A stretch of DNA of 23,515 nt, taken from Nanobdellota archaeon. GTDB lineage: Archaea; Nanobdellota; Nanobdellia; Pacearchaeales; GW2011-AR1. A program made the translations under genes and the position numbers. The notes beneath the pieces were generated by a model. The model worked only from the letters and a program-made list of their open reading frames with translations. It was not told the DNA's origin and searched no databases. Of this stretch, positions 1 to 8,126 are shown in pieces. Position 1 is the stretch's first letter, and each line of letters opens with the position of its first letter. The DNA is taken from positions 1 through 23,515 of the forward strand of contig JAHIVR010000201.1 in NCBI GenBank assembly GCA_018816625.1. The letters run 5' to 3'.

Positions 1-1
1 C

Positions 2-388
2 CCTTCAACAAAAAAACAATTAATAAAAAGCGGTTTAATTGGAAAGCTTTTGGAGGTTAACAATCTTAAAATTGTTGAGCCAGTGGGATATGGGGAAATG
101 CTAAGTCTTATCTTTGATTCAAAATTTGTGGTCACTGATTCTGGAGGAATTCAGGAAGAAGCTACTTATTTAGGAGTTCCTTGTCTGACAATGAGAACAG
201 AAACCGAAAGACCAATTACTGTGGAGATTGGTACAAATACCGTTATTGGTTTTAATGAAGAGAAACTACAAGACAACCTTTCCCAGATAATCAATAAACA
301 ATATAAAAAGGGAAAAATCCCTCCTTTGTGGGATGGAAAAACTGCTGAAAGGATAATAAAGGTAATAAAAAATGGATATAATCTTTAG
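2..388 (+). CDS. wecB: UDP-N-acetylglucosamine 2-epimerase (WecB-like), C-terminal part
   Basis: Cut by the window start: the reading frame is open upstream, and in-frame residues before the first TTG (position 50) continue the family pattern, starting PSTKKQLIKSG. The motif TDSGGIQEEATYLGVPCLT followed by RTETERPITVEIGTN is the signature of non-hydrolysing UDP-GlcNAc 2-epimerases; it forms the UDP-binding C-terminal Rossmann lobe. The family makes UDP-ManNAc from UDP-GlcNAc in the cytoplasm, as a precursor of surface glycans. About 128 residues of a usual ~360-380 are present, so the N-terminal lobe and catalytic acids lie outside the window. It overlaps the next gene by 17 nt, so it belongs to the glycan operon. 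A close relative acting on another UDP-sugar cannot be excluded. Confidence 0.93.
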   Translation, partial: PSTKKQLIKSGLIGKLLEVNNLKIVEPVGYGEMLSLIFDSKFVVTDSGGIQEEATYLGVPCLTMRTETERPITVEIGTNTVIGFNEEKLQDNLSQIINKQYKKGKIPPLWDGKTAERIIKVIKNGYNL

Positions 389-1229
389 CTCTGATGTAGA
401 GCTCTGGAGTTGGAATAAGAATTTTGACCAAGATGTTAAAAACGGTCTCCTTAAGTTAGTTGAACTTGCCGATGAAGAGAAAATCCCGATTACTTTTTTT
501 ATCTCTTTGAGTGATAAAGGATATAACCAACCAGAGTATGGGGAGAAGATTCTCTCTTTAATAAAAAAAATTAGATCAAAATATGTTTGTTTTGGAATTC
601 ACACTCATTGCCAAAATCTGCCTCTAAACTTTAATACTAAAAAAGACCATTTAAATAGATATTCAAAAAAAGAGATAATAAGTATTTTAAAGTGGTATAA
701 AAAAGAAATAGAAACCATAACCAAAAAGAAGATTTTTGTTCATCGTGCCGGAAGTTACTCTATTCCCCCACTACCAATTTTAGAGGAGTGTTTCAAAGAA
801 GCCGGGGTAAAGATAGATAGTTCGGATATCTCGCAAGAATATTCAAAAATACTTAGAATCAAGAACCTTGTGGAAATTCCCCCATCAACAAACAAAAGAT
901 ATTCAAAAAAATTGAGGGTTTGGGGTCCAGAACAAATGAGCCCAAAAGAGATAATGATATTTTACAAAAAGGCAATAAAAAAAACTCGGGTGTTGGTGGT
1001 GAACTTTCACTCTTTTTCTGTTTATGGAGATCTAGGCAAAAAGGCCAGAGTGTGGCATAAAATGCCAACTTTTTTAAGGGTTTTATTGAAACCAGTGGTA
1101 AAATTAATAAAAAAAGATTCAAAAATAATTATGAAAGAAGAGAGTCCTGCATTTGCAAACCTAAAAAAGATGATAAAATACTTAAAAAATAATGGTTGCA
1201 CCTTTACAAACTTTGAAAATGTTAAATAA
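372..1229 (+). CDS. Polysaccharide deacetylase family protein (NodB-like)
   Basis: 285 aa, probably cytoplasmic (no signal peptide). NodB-fold metal-dependent deacetylases remove N-acetyl groups from sugars. Visible motifs: a first acidic motif SSDVELW (D8, E10), the metal-binding pair in GIHTHCQ (H77, H79), and the VHRAGSYS motif (R125, G127). A late NFHSFS (about residues 211-216) may supply the last catalytic histidine. The start overlaps the upstream epimerase gene by 17 nt and the end overlaps the aminotransferase gene, so the three are probably translated together. Context (epimerase, aminotransferase, glycosyltransferases) suggests deacetylation of an amino sugar, free, nucleotide-linked or lipid-linked. 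The exact substrate is unknown. Confidence 0.8.
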   Translation: MDIIFSSDVELWSWNKNFDQDVKNGLLKLVELADEEKIPITFFISLSDKGYNQPEYGEKILSLIKKIRSKYVCFGIHTHCQNLPLNFNTKKDHLNRYSKKEIISILKWYKKEIETITKKKIFVHRAGSYSIPPLPILEECFKEAGVKIDSSDISQEYSKILRIKNLVEIPPSTNKRYSKKLRVWGPEQMSPKEIMIFYKKAIKKTRVLVVNFHSFSVYGDLGKKARVWHKMPTFLRVLLKPVVKLIKKDSKIIMKEESPAFANLKKMIKYLKNNGCTFTNFENVK

Positions 1230-2286
1230 CTATGAAGTCCCCTATTCATTAAAAGAAATATTCTCTAGTTTTTTTCATAGTAAAGGGGCAAACCCAGGAT
1301 TCCTCTCAGAAAAGGGTTTTACATACAGAGTTAGCTCTGGGAGAGGTGCAATCTACACAATTCTTTTGGATATAAAAAAGAGTAAGGGGGTTGGAGAAAT
1401 CATCTGCCCGAACTATAGTTGCAAGGCTATTCCAAGGGCAATAATGAAGGCAGGTTTTACCCCCATTTTTGTTGATGTCAATGAAAGTATTTCTATTGAT
1501 CCTGTACAATTAAAAAAAGCCATAAATCCTTTGACAAAGGCCATCATTTTTTACCATCCTTGGGGGTTTGAACACTCCAAAGAAGTTGTAAAAATTGCAA
1601 AAAAAAATGAAATAATATTAATAGAAGATTCTGCACAAGCAATAGGAAAAAAGATTGGAAATTGGGGAGACTACTCTTTCTTTAGCTTTAGAACAAGTAA
1701 AATAATCCAGGTTGGTTCTGGAGGAGCAATAATTTCAAAAAAAAGGATAGAGCTCCCCTTTAAAAAACATCAGAAAATAATAAGTTTATTTAACTTTCTT
1801 GATTTAATATTTAGGAAATTTTATAACTGGCCAAAACCCAGGGCGATAATAGAATTCTTTATAGAAAAAGGAGATAATAGGCAAATGGGGGGGTTTGAGG
1901 AGACTCTCTTAAGTAAAGGATTAATCTCCTTAGATAAAAATATAAAAAAAAGAGAGCACAATTACAATGAACTAAGAAAAGCCATAAGTAATTCCCACCA
2001 TTTTAAGAATATCCTCTTTAATAGGCCAATAAGCCCCCTTTATTTTGCATTTTTAACAGATAACAAGGAGCGAGTGCTCTATTTATTTAAGAAAAAAGGG
2101 GTGAGTGCTACAGCATATTATTCCCACGTAAACTCTGATAATTTTGACTTTAATTTTTTTGGAAAAGAAAAATCGGCTTTTTTCTCTAGAAAGATAATTA
2201 ATATCCCTCTGCATGACGGTCTTTCAGAAAAAGAGTTGAACACAATAAAGGAGATTATAAAAGATATAGATAATGGGATTAAATAA
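1219..2286 (+). CDS. DegT/DnrJ/EryC1/StrS-family PLP aminotransferase
   Basis: 355 aa from the chosen ATG at 1219; an in-frame ATG at 1192 would add nine residues and overlap the upstream gene by 38 nt, so the shorter form is preferred. Family features: a small-residue start of the PLP fold (SSGRGAIYTILL), CPNYSCKAIPRAI, IDPVQLKKAI, the cofactor-binding IEDSAQAIG, and FFSFRTSKIIQVGSGGAI with the Schiff-base lysine in SFRTSK. The family converts keto sugars linked to nucleotides into amino sugars using glutamate. The final region is less conserved than usual, and the protein is somewhat shorter than the typical 370-400. It overlaps both neighbours (11 and 14 nt). Its product is a plausible substrate for the FemAB-like enzyme encoded next. 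Confidence 0.85.
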   Translation: MLNNYEVPYSLKEIFSSFFHSKGANPGFLSEKGFTYRVSSGRGAIYTILLDIKKSKGVGEIICPNYSCKAIPRAIMKAGFTPIFVDVNESISIDPVQLKKAINPLTKAIIFYHPWGFEHSKEVVKIAKKNEIILIEDSAQAIGKKIGNWGDYSFFSFRTSKIIQVGSGGAIISKKRIELPFKKHQKIISLFNFLDLIFRKFYNWPKPRAIIEFFIEKGDNRQMGGFEETLLSKGLISLDKNIKKREHNYNELRKAISNSHHFKNILFNRPISPLYFAFLTDNKERVLYLFKKKGVSATAYYSHVNSDNFDFNFFGKEKSAFFSRKIINIPLHDGLSEKELNTIKEIIKDIDNGIK

Positions 2287-3202
2287 CGTTCCTGAAAACT
2301 GGAATCTTGGAATAGAGGACCCCTTCGTTACAAAAGAGTTTGGAGAAGCTAGTAAATTTGGAGGAGAGGTATATTATGTCAAAAATGGGGAAAAGAAGGC
2401 AATTATTGTAATAAAGAAAAAATACATTTCCTTATTCTCAAGGGCTAATATCTTTACCAACTCTGAAGATAAGAGTTTTTTGGAGAAAATAATCTCTAAC
2501 CTTAAAAGAAAGAAGATTCCTTATGCCAGGATAGGAAATACGATGGTTGGTCCAGAAAAGATAATAGATTTGGAAAATTCTAAAATAATAGAAAGACATA
2601 CTTTCATTCTTGACTTAAAAAAAAGTGAGAAAGAGTTGTGGGCTAATTTTGATAAAAAATTAAGAAATTCTGTTAGAAAAGCTGAAAAAGAAGGGATCCT
2701 CGTATCAGAAATTAAAAATGAGAATGAATTAGAGGCATATTATAATTTAAGTTTGGAAACAGAGAAGTACATAAAAGAGAGTAAAGGAAGAAAAACATTC
2801 TCTCTCCAAGACTACTCTTTTTTTAAAGCTCTTTTGGAAAATAAATTAGGAAGATTCTTTATTGCTAAATATGGGGGGGAGGCTATTGCAGGAGTTCTTT
2901 TTTTAGTATGGGGAGATAAAAGCATTTATTTCCATAGCTGTCTCTCTAGAGAACACTCTTCAAAACAAGCCCCGAGCCTAATACAATGGACATCAATAAA
3001 GGAATTAAAAAGATATTCTATAAAAGAATATGATCTTGGGGGAATTACAATAGGCCTGGATAGGGGAGATTCAAGATTTTTTGTATATGAATTTAAAAAA
3101 AAATTTGGGGGCAAACTTAAAGAGTTTTATAATATAGAGGTAGAATTAAGTAGATTTAAAAAAGTACAAGATTCCCTAATAAAGTTGGTTTATGGAAAAT
3201 GA
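2273..3202 (+). CDS. FemAB-like / GNAT-fold acyl- or aminoacyltransferase
   Basis: 309 aa, soluble. The middle segment LDLKKSEKELWANFDKKLRN followed by SVRKAEKEG (about residues 114-141) is the hallmark of FemAB-like proteins. The C-terminal half carries the GNAT fold with RFFIAKYGGEAIAGVLF and YDLGGI. In bacteria FemA/B/X add amino acids to lipid II, and related FemAB proteins occur in exopolysaccharide (PEP-CTERM/exosortase) loci. Archaea of this type have no murein, so the likely role is transfer of an acyl or aminoacyl group to an amino sugar of the glycan made by this operon. That role is inference. It overlaps the upstream aminotransferase gene by 14 nt and the methyltransferase gene by 4 nt (ATGA). 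Confidence 0.75.
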   Translation: MGLNNVPENWNLGIEDPFVTKEFGEASKFGGEVYYVKNGEKKAIIVIKKKYISLFSRANIFTNSEDKSFLEKIISNLKRKKIPYARIGNTMVGPEKIIDLENSKIIERHTFILDLKKSEKELWANFDKKLRNSVRKAEKEGILVSEIKNENELEAYYNLSLETEKYIKESKGRKTFSLQDYSFFKALLENKLGRFFIAKYGGEAIAGVLFLVWGDKSIYFHSCLSREHSSKQAPSLIQWTSIKELKRYSIKEYDLGGITIGLDRGDSRFFVYEFKKKFGGKLKEFYNIEVELSRFKKVQDSLIKLVYGK

Positions 3203-3924
3203 AAATGTTTAAAGATTTTTACAAGGGAGAAGTGGCAGAAGAATATAATTCAAAAAGATTTACTAGGAAGAGAAGTATCTTTTGGGATAGATTGGATAAA
3301 AAAATTGTTTTCAATGAGATTAAGAAGACTTTCAATACAAAAAAAAAGATAAGAGTCCTTGATTTGGGGTGTGGAACTGGGCGGTTTAGTTTATTTCTTT
3401 CCTCATTGAAAAATATTGAACTTTATGGGGTGGATCCATCTACAGACATGTTAGGAATATGTAAAAAAGAATTTGATAGAAAGCATAGAAAAATAATTTT
3501 AAAGATTGGAGATACTGAGAATATCCCCCTAAGAGATGATTTTTTTAATGTTGTTATTTGTTTTAGAGTATTTATCCATATAAAAGAGTATCAAAATAGT
3601 CTAAGGGAAATTTTTAGAATTCTGAAGAAAGATGGAATCTTTATATTTGATATCTTAAATAAATTTAGTTTGCTTGGGCCCATAACAATATTACATAGAA
3701 GAATAAGAAAGATAGGAAGTAATACCCACAGGTTTTCTATAAAAGAGGTTTTTGATATAGCAAAAAAAGAGGGGTTCAAGGATCCAAAAGATTATCCAAT
3801 AAAAACATTTCCTTTGAGTGGTTTTGCTTCACATCTTAGTTTTGATTTTGCAGAGCAGTTAGAAAGAGGTTTTAAAGGAATTAAAAATATTGCTGATGGA
3901 TTCATTATTACATTAAAAAAATGA
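3199..3924 (+). CDS. Class I SAM-dependent methyltransferase
   Basis: 241 aa. Motif I VLDLGCGTGRFSLF (residues 53-66) binds S-adenosylmethionine. It is followed by LYGVDPSTDMLG (acidic residue for the ribose hydroxyls), IGDTENIPLRDDFF, and the post-motif ILKKDGIFIFDILN. This is a Methyltransf_11/25-type fold. The acceptor cannot be read from sequence; within a glycan operon a sugar hydroxyl, amine or carboxyl is likely. The start ATG overlaps the previous stop as ATGA, and its own TGA overlaps the next start in the same way, which indicates translational coupling. An in-frame ATG two codons later is an alternative start. Base composition is very AT-rich (one 60-nt stretch counted by hand, 3541-3600, is about 18% GC). 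Confidence 0.85.
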   Translation: MKMFKDFYKGEVAEEYNSKRFTRKRSIFWDRLDKKIVFNEIKKTFNTKKKIRVLDLGCGTGRFSLFLSSLKNIELYGVDPSTDMLGICKKEFDRKHRKIILKIGDTENIPLRDDFFNVVICFRVFIHIKEYQNSLREIFRILKKDGIFIFDILNKFSLLGPITILHRRIRKIGSNTHRFSIKEVFDIAKKEGFKDPKDYPIKTFPLSGFASHLSFDFAEQLERGFKGIKNIADGFIITLKK

Positions 3925-5003
3925 AAATAGCTATTTTGGGGGAAAACATTGTCCCTCCATGGACAGAAGGATATAAAAATCTTAGTTGGGAGCTTGCAAA
4001 GGCCCTAAGCGAAAATAAAGATTTTGAAATTTATTTGTGGAAAGATCCTAAAAATGACTTCTCTCCTAAAAGAAAAAACATTCATTTCATTCCGATTTTT
4101 CCAAAAAAAAGAAATCTTTTCGGAAAAATAAAACTAATAGTGAAAACAATTAAATTCCTCCATAAGGAAAAGATAGGATTTGCACACTTTATATATTACC
4201 CTAATAAGAATAATTGCTTAGCCTTTAAATTAATAGAGAGATTTAGTCGTGTTGTTTGTCTTCAAACAGTAACTCTCCCCCCAAATAAAGAAGAGGAAAT
4301 TGTTTCAAAAAATATAATGACTATGACAAAGACCACACATAACAAATTAAAAAAAAAATTAAATAATTATTTTGCTTATCCTCTTATTTCAAAAGAGAAG
4401 TTTAAAAAAACAAAGAGCAAGGCCCTTCTTAAGAAGTTAAATATTCCTTCAAAATATAAAGTTGCCTTATATAATGCTGGTCCTCGACCTTGGTACGGAT
4501 TTGGAGACCTTATGAAATCAATACCGCTTGTTCTTAAAAAAAACAAAAAAATTATTTTTGTCATTGCTAATAGGGATTTGGATATGCCTAATTTTAAAAA
4601 AAATCATGAATTCTTTAAGAAATGGGCCATTGACAAAGGATTAGAAAAAAATGTGAGATTCATGGGGGAATGGAAAGACGCAGATGAATTAATGAATATT
4701 GCTGATTTATTAGTTATTCCTTTAAGAAGACCTAAGATGGATTTTCCGATGTCCATATTGGAAGCTTTTGCAAAAAAGATAGTTGTTGTTGGGACTAAGG
4801 TTGGTGCTCTGCCAGAAATCTTGGATGGAAGGGGAGTTTTATGTGAAAAAGAAAACCCCGAGAATTTGGCAGGAGGAATACTACGGGCAATAAAGATAGA
4901 CAAAAAAGACAAGAGAATAAAGGAAGCTAGCAAGTTTGCAATAAACTGCCTTCCAGAGAATAATATAAAGAATTATGAGAGGGCGTACTCCTCATTAAAA
5001 TGA
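3921..5003 (+). CDS. Glycosyltransferase family 4 (GT-B fold)
   Basis: 360 aa. The C-terminal donor-binding lobe is clear: ALYNAGPRPWYGFGDLMKS, then VRFMGEWKDADELMNIADLL, then FPMSILEAFAKK and VVGTKVGALPEIL, with ENPENLAGGI near the end. In the family's E-x7-E motif the first acid appears as D (MDFPMSILE), which is tolerated in GT4 enzymes. The N-terminal acceptor lobe is diverged, as usual. It probably transfers a sugar from a nucleotide or lipid donor to the growing surface glycan at the cytoplasmic face of the membrane. It is joined by ATGA overlaps to both the methyltransferase before it and the GT9 gene after it. Confidence 0.88.
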   Translation: MKIAILGENIVPPWTEGYKNLSWELAKALSENKDFEIYLWKDPKNDFSPKRKNIHFIPIFPKKRNLFGKIKLIVKTIKFLHKEKIGFAHFIYYPNKNNCLAFKLIERFSRVVCLQTVTLPPNKEEEIVSKNIMTMTKTTHNKLKKKLNNYFAYPLISKEKFKKTKSKALLKKLNIPSKYKVALYNAGPRPWYGFGDLMKSIPLVLKKNKKIIFVIANRDLDMPNFKKNHEFFKKWAIDKGLEKNVRFMGEWKDADELMNIADLLVIPLRRPKMDFPMSILEAFAKKIVVVGTKVGALPEILDGRGVLCEKENPENLAGGILRAIKIDKKDKRIKEASKFAINCLPENNIKNYERAYSSLK

Positions 5004-6052
5004 GAAAGATATTAGTAATCTCTCTCGGTGGAATAGGGGACCTTATAATGGCAACCCCAATGATAAAATCTCTTAAAGCCCACTACCCAAAATCAAAAAT
5101 AGATTTGTTATTATTCCCATATGGTGGAAAAGAGGTCTTAGAAAATAGTAAATATATAGAAGATACTTATATTTATGTTGATAGAAACCACACTCTAACT
5201 AAAAAAAGACCTTCCATAATAAAATCTTTTTCTAGTACTCTTTCACTATTATTAAAATTAAGAGCTGAGAGATATGATTTAACAATATCTGTAATTCCTT
5301 CTTCCAGTAACAAACTTGCATTGTTGGCAAAGATCATTGGTGCTAAAAAGAGAATTGGTTTTGATTCTAAATATTACACTTCAAAAATAAAGATTGACCC
5401 AAAATCACACAAAGTTGATAATAATTTAAGTTTGTTAAGCCTCTTAAAAATACCCCAAAATGATAGGAAACAATATTTCCATATTGGAAAAGAAAATGAA
5501 TTGCGTGCTGTGGATTTTATAATGAAGCATGGTCTAAAAAATAAAAAGATTGTTGGGATCCATCCAGGAAGTTATTGGAAGAGAACGGGGAGACAGTGGG
5601 GAGCGGATAATTTTGCTGAGCTGGCTGACGCTTTGAATATAAAAAAAGATGTTAAAGTCTTATTTGTTATAGGGCCTAGTGAAAAGGGAATAGAAAAAGA
5701 AATAAGAAGATTAATGAAAACAGAACCTATTTTAATAAATGATCAGAGTTTGAAAGATACTGCGGCAATAATAAAGAATTGTGTTTGTTTTATAGGGAAC
5801 GATTCTGGAATTACCCACATGGCAGAGGCACTTGAAGTCCCAGTAGTAATTATTTCTGGGTTTGTTAATTTTAATTTTACGGGACCTTATTCTATGGGAA
5901 ATAGAAAGAATGTTTTACAACCTAACCTCCTTTGTATAAAGAACTGCCCTGTGGCCCTAAGAGATGAAAAGAAAGGGGACTGCCACTACGCATGTTACAA
6001 ACTAATAAGGATTGAAGATGTAAAAAGAAGAATTGATAAATTTTTAAAATAA
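5000..6052 (+). CDS. Glycosyltransferase family 9 (heptosyltransferase-like)
   Basis: 350 aa, full family length. N-terminal ILVISLGGIGDLIMATPMIK is the GT9 opening; the donor lobe has VGIHPGSYWKRTGRQWGAD and LFVIGPSEKG; near the end FIGNDSGITHMAEALEVP is the highly conserved GT9 motif. The tail has four cysteines as CIKNC and CHYAC, a pattern recurrent in GT9 proteins of unclear role, possibly metal binding. Bacterial members add heptose to lipopolysaccharide core; in an archaeon the sugar is unknown. It is the last gene of the + strand operon. Its TAA is directly followed by the stop codon of the convergent transketolase gene, with no spacer. Confidence 0.9.
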   Translation: MRKILVISLGGIGDLIMATPMIKSLKAHYPKSKIDLLLFPYGGKEVLENSKYIEDTYIYVDRNHTLTKKRPSIIKSFSSTLSLLLKLRAERYDLTISVIPSSSNKLALLAKIIGAKKRIGFDSKYYTSKIKIDPKSHKVDNNLSLLSLLKIPQNDRKQYFHIGKENELRAVDFIMKHGLKNKKIVGIHPGSYWKRTGRQWGADNFAELADALNIKKDVKVLFVIGPSEKGIEKEIRRLMKTEPILINDQSLKDTAAIIKNCVCFIGNDSGITHMAEALEVPVVIISGFVNFNFTGPYSMGNRKNVLQPNLLCIKNCPVALRDEKKGDCHYACYKLIRIEDVKRRIDKFLK

Positions 6053-6571
6053 TCAAGGGTGTGGATCCCATTTTAACCTTATAATTGCTGGTCTTGCATC
6101 ATTATAGGAATCCAGTACCGCTTTTCTTGTTTCTTCAGAGTTCTCGGGAGTAAAACACAGGATATGCCCTCCTTCTGGAACATCCCCCAGAAAAGGAATG
6201 GCATAATCGTTAAGAAGTTTTGAAATGCCTCTTACATCCATTCCTTTATGGGTTGGTCCGTGTTTTGGATAATCATCAAACCCAACAATTTTAACATTTG
6301 CTCTGTTGAGAAGTACATCAATTTTTAGTTGTTCTAACGCCCTTTCTGTTGCAAATGGGGTTATTGTGTAGAAATAAGGCTTCATCCCTTCAAGAGCCAA
6401 TCCTGCTGCAATTCCCATGGTGGTTTGTTCAAGTATACCCACATTATAAAAGCGTGTTGGAAAATCCCGTGCAAAATTATTCATTTGGGAACAATAGTCC
6501 CCTGCTAAGAAAATTATCTTATCGTCTTTTTCTGCTAATTCGTGTATTGTTTTGCTGAATATTCTCCTCAT
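6053..6571 (-). CDS. Transketolase-like subunit, pyrimidine-binding (Pyr) domain only
   Basis: 172 aa. Matches the middle domain of transketolase/DXS: VGILEQTTMGIAAGLALEG carries the catalytic glutamate (E48) that activates the thiamine pyrophosphate aminopyrimidine ring. FATERALEQLKIDV and GPTHKGMDVRGISKL follow. A normal C-terminal-half transketolase subunit is about 300 aa; here the third (C-terminal) domain is missing, and the stop abuts the convergent GT9 gene, so no sequence is left for it. The partner subunit lies 1 nt upstream, on the same strand. The pair should form one active TPP enzyme transferring two-carbon ketol units. A role in making an unusual sugar for the adjacent glycan genes, rather than in the pentose phosphate pathway, is inferred from position. 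Confidence 0.85.
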   Translation of the reverse strand: MRRIFSKTIHELAEKDDKIIFLAGDYCSQMNNFARDFPTRFYNVGILEQTTMGIAAGLALEGMKPYFYTITPFATERALEQLKIDVLLNRANVKIVGFDDYPKHGPTHKGMDVRGISKLLNDYAIPFLGDVPEGGHILCFTPENSEETRKAVLDSYNDARPAIIRLKWDPHP

Positions 6572-6572
6572 T

Positions 6573-7337
6573 TTATCTCCTTTTCAACTCCTCATAGGCT
6601 AAGATTAAATCATCTGCTTTTGGGACCCCCCCATGCCAGGATGGATTATTCTCCATGAAACTTACTCCTTTTCCCTTAACAGTATTGGCAATAACAAATC
6701 TTGGTCTTCCCCCATATCTTTTTTCTAGAGAGGGGATTATCTCTTCAAAATTATGCCCATCAATTGTTGATGTAGACCACCCCAAATCTGAGAGGATTCT
6801 CTCTAAATTTGTTGGAAGAGGAAGAATATCCTTAACAAATCCAGACCCTTGTATCCCATTTTTATCAAGAACTGCAATCAAATTGTCAAGACCATGATTC
6901 GCAGCAAATAAAGAGGTCTCCCAGGTAGTTCCTTCTTGGATTTCTCCGTCTCCAACCAAAACATAAACATCTCCTTTTATCCCTAATAATTTTCTTGCCC
7001 ATGCCATCCCTGCAGCTACCGGCAACCCGTGTCCAAGACTTCCTGTTGCACAGTATATCCCGTTTGAAACATCTCTTTCTGGATGAAGAAGTGTTTGGGG
7101 GTTATAACCTCTTTCCCTTAGTTTCTGGTAATAAGGGTTGCAAGAATGACCTTTGCTTAAAATAAACCTGTCTTCAGTTTTTAGAATATTATCAAATAAG
7201 GCTACAAAAATCTCTGCTGAAGAAAATGCTCCTCCTAAATGCCCCCCCTCTTCTTCAACAGCCAGATTAAGAGAGTCTACTCTTAACCTTCTTGCTTTCT
7301 CATTCAAATTAGAAAGGTCGTCAGAATTTATTCCCAT
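6573..7337 (-). CDS. Transketolase-like subunit, TPP-binding N-terminal domain
   Basis: 254 aa, typical for the N-terminal half of split transketolases. The cofactor motif VGDGEIQEG begins the GDG-(x)n-N signature (GDG 129-131, N160). Other conserved sites are GGHLGGAFSSAE (H33), LSKGHSCN (H64), GSLGHGLPVAAG (H103) and a late KGKGVSFMENNPSWHG. It binds thiamine pyrophosphate and Mg and pairs with the Pyr subunit encoded 1 nt downstream. The ATG at 7337 lies about 26 nt after a TATA-like element on the minus strand, so the mRNA is probably leaderless and starts here. This gene and the downstream one form a two-gene operon divergent from the SDR gene. Confidence 0.9.
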   Translation of the reverse strand: MGINSDDLSNLNEKARRLRVDSLNLAVEEEGGHLGGAFSSAEIFVALFDNILKTEDRFILSKGHSCNPYYQKLRERGYNPQTLLHPERDVSNGIYCATGSLGHGLPVAAGMAWARKLLGIKGDVYVLVGDGEIQEGTTWETSLFAANHGLDNLIAVLDKNGIQGSGFVKDILPLPTNLERILSDLGWSTSTIDGHNFEEIIPSLEKRYGGRPRFVIANTVKGKGVSFMENNPSWHGGVPKADDLILAYEELKRR

Positions 7338-7357
7338 AATAAAGCGGAGAGTTGTGT

Positions 7358-7369
7358 GTTTTTAAAGAT
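7358..7369 (-). promoter_or_regulatory. TATA box of split transketolase operon
   Basis: On the minus strand this reads TCTTTAAAAACA, centred about 26 nt before the ATG at 7337. The spacing fits an archaeal TATA box with transcription starting at or next to the start codon. Confidence 0.55.
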
Positions 7370-7408
7370 TGTTAAAGAGAAGTATCTTTCGTAGTAAAAA
7401 TCAATAAA

Positions 7409-7418
7409 ACTTAAATAG
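7409..7418 (+). promoter_or_regulatory. TATA box of SDR gene
   Basis: ACTTAAATAG centred about 25 nt before the ATG at 7439; a leaderless transcript is expected. It lies 40-50 bp from the divergent transketolase TATA box. Confidence 0.5.
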
Positions 7419-7438
7419 CCTCTATTTTTTCAGAAAAC

Positions 7439-8122
7439 ATGAATTCCGCAGTGTTAATAACTGGTTCAAGTAATGGCCTTGGAAAAGAATTAGCCCTTCA
7501 ATATGCTAAAGGGGGTTATGATGTCATAATACATGGTAGAGATGAAAATTCTTTAAGAGGAGTTATGAAGATAGTTCTTGATTTGGGGGTCCGTTGCGAT
7601 GCCATAAAAGGAGATTTGCGAGAATCCTCCACACTGGATTCTCTTGTTGGGTGTGCGAGAGAGTTTTGTATTGACACTCTTGTCAATAATGCAGGGATGT
7701 ATTTAAAAAAACCAGCACTTGAGATAACCGGAGAGGAATTAAGGAAAATAATGGAAGTAAATTTTGAAGCTCCTGTAAAACTTACACAAGAAATTCTTCC
7801 GATATTTTACAAGAGAGGGGGTGGAACAATAATAAACATCAACTCTGTGGCTGGAAGACATGGGAGTTTAGGAGAAGCGGCCTATTGTGCAAGCAAACAT
7901 GCACTAAATGGTTTTTTTGACTCGTTAAGATTAGAAAATGTTGGAAAAGGGATAAGAGTAATAAATATTGTTTCTGGGTCCATTAATACAAGGATGATTG
8001 GAGAGAGGGGGGATAGAGAGAAGTCTATTGATCCAAAAGAAGCAGCAAAATTTATTGTTGAAGCAACAAAAAAATACTCTACTTTGTGCCCAGATGAAAT
8101 ATTAATGCGAAAAAGAGAGTAG
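7439..8122 (+). CDS. Short-chain dehydrogenase/reductase (SDR, classical type)
   Basis: 227 aa. Classical SDR layout: NAD(P)-binding TGSSNGLG (residues 8-15), GDL near 58-60, structural NNAG (83-86), catalytic serine in NINSVAG (S136), and the YCASK active site (Y149, K153). NAD(P) preference is uncertain; the R in IHGRDENS (residue 34) hints at NADP. It is a soluble oxidoreductase of unknown substrate. It is transcribed away from the split transketolase genes from a shared 101-bp region, so the two may act in one sugar-modifying route, but this is inference. It ends 4 nt before the convergent Nudix-like gene. Confidence 0.88.
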   Translation: MNSAVLITGSSNGLGKELALQYAKGGYDVIIHGRDENSLRGVMKIVLDLGVRCDAIKGDLRESSTLDSLVGCAREFCIDTLVNNAGMYLKKPALEITGEELRKIMEVNFEAPVKLTQEILPIFYKRGGGTIININSVAGRHGSLGEAAYCASKHALNGFFDSLRLENVGKGIRVINIVSGSINTRMIGERGDREKSIDPKEAAKFIVEATKKYSTLCPDEILMRKRE

Positions 8123-8126
8123 ATAT

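Noticed and set aside
1192..1218. Longer N-terminus of the DegT-family gene
   Set aside because: The nine extra residues fall wholly inside the deacetylase gene and do not match the family start; ATG 1219 gives the operon's usual short overlap.
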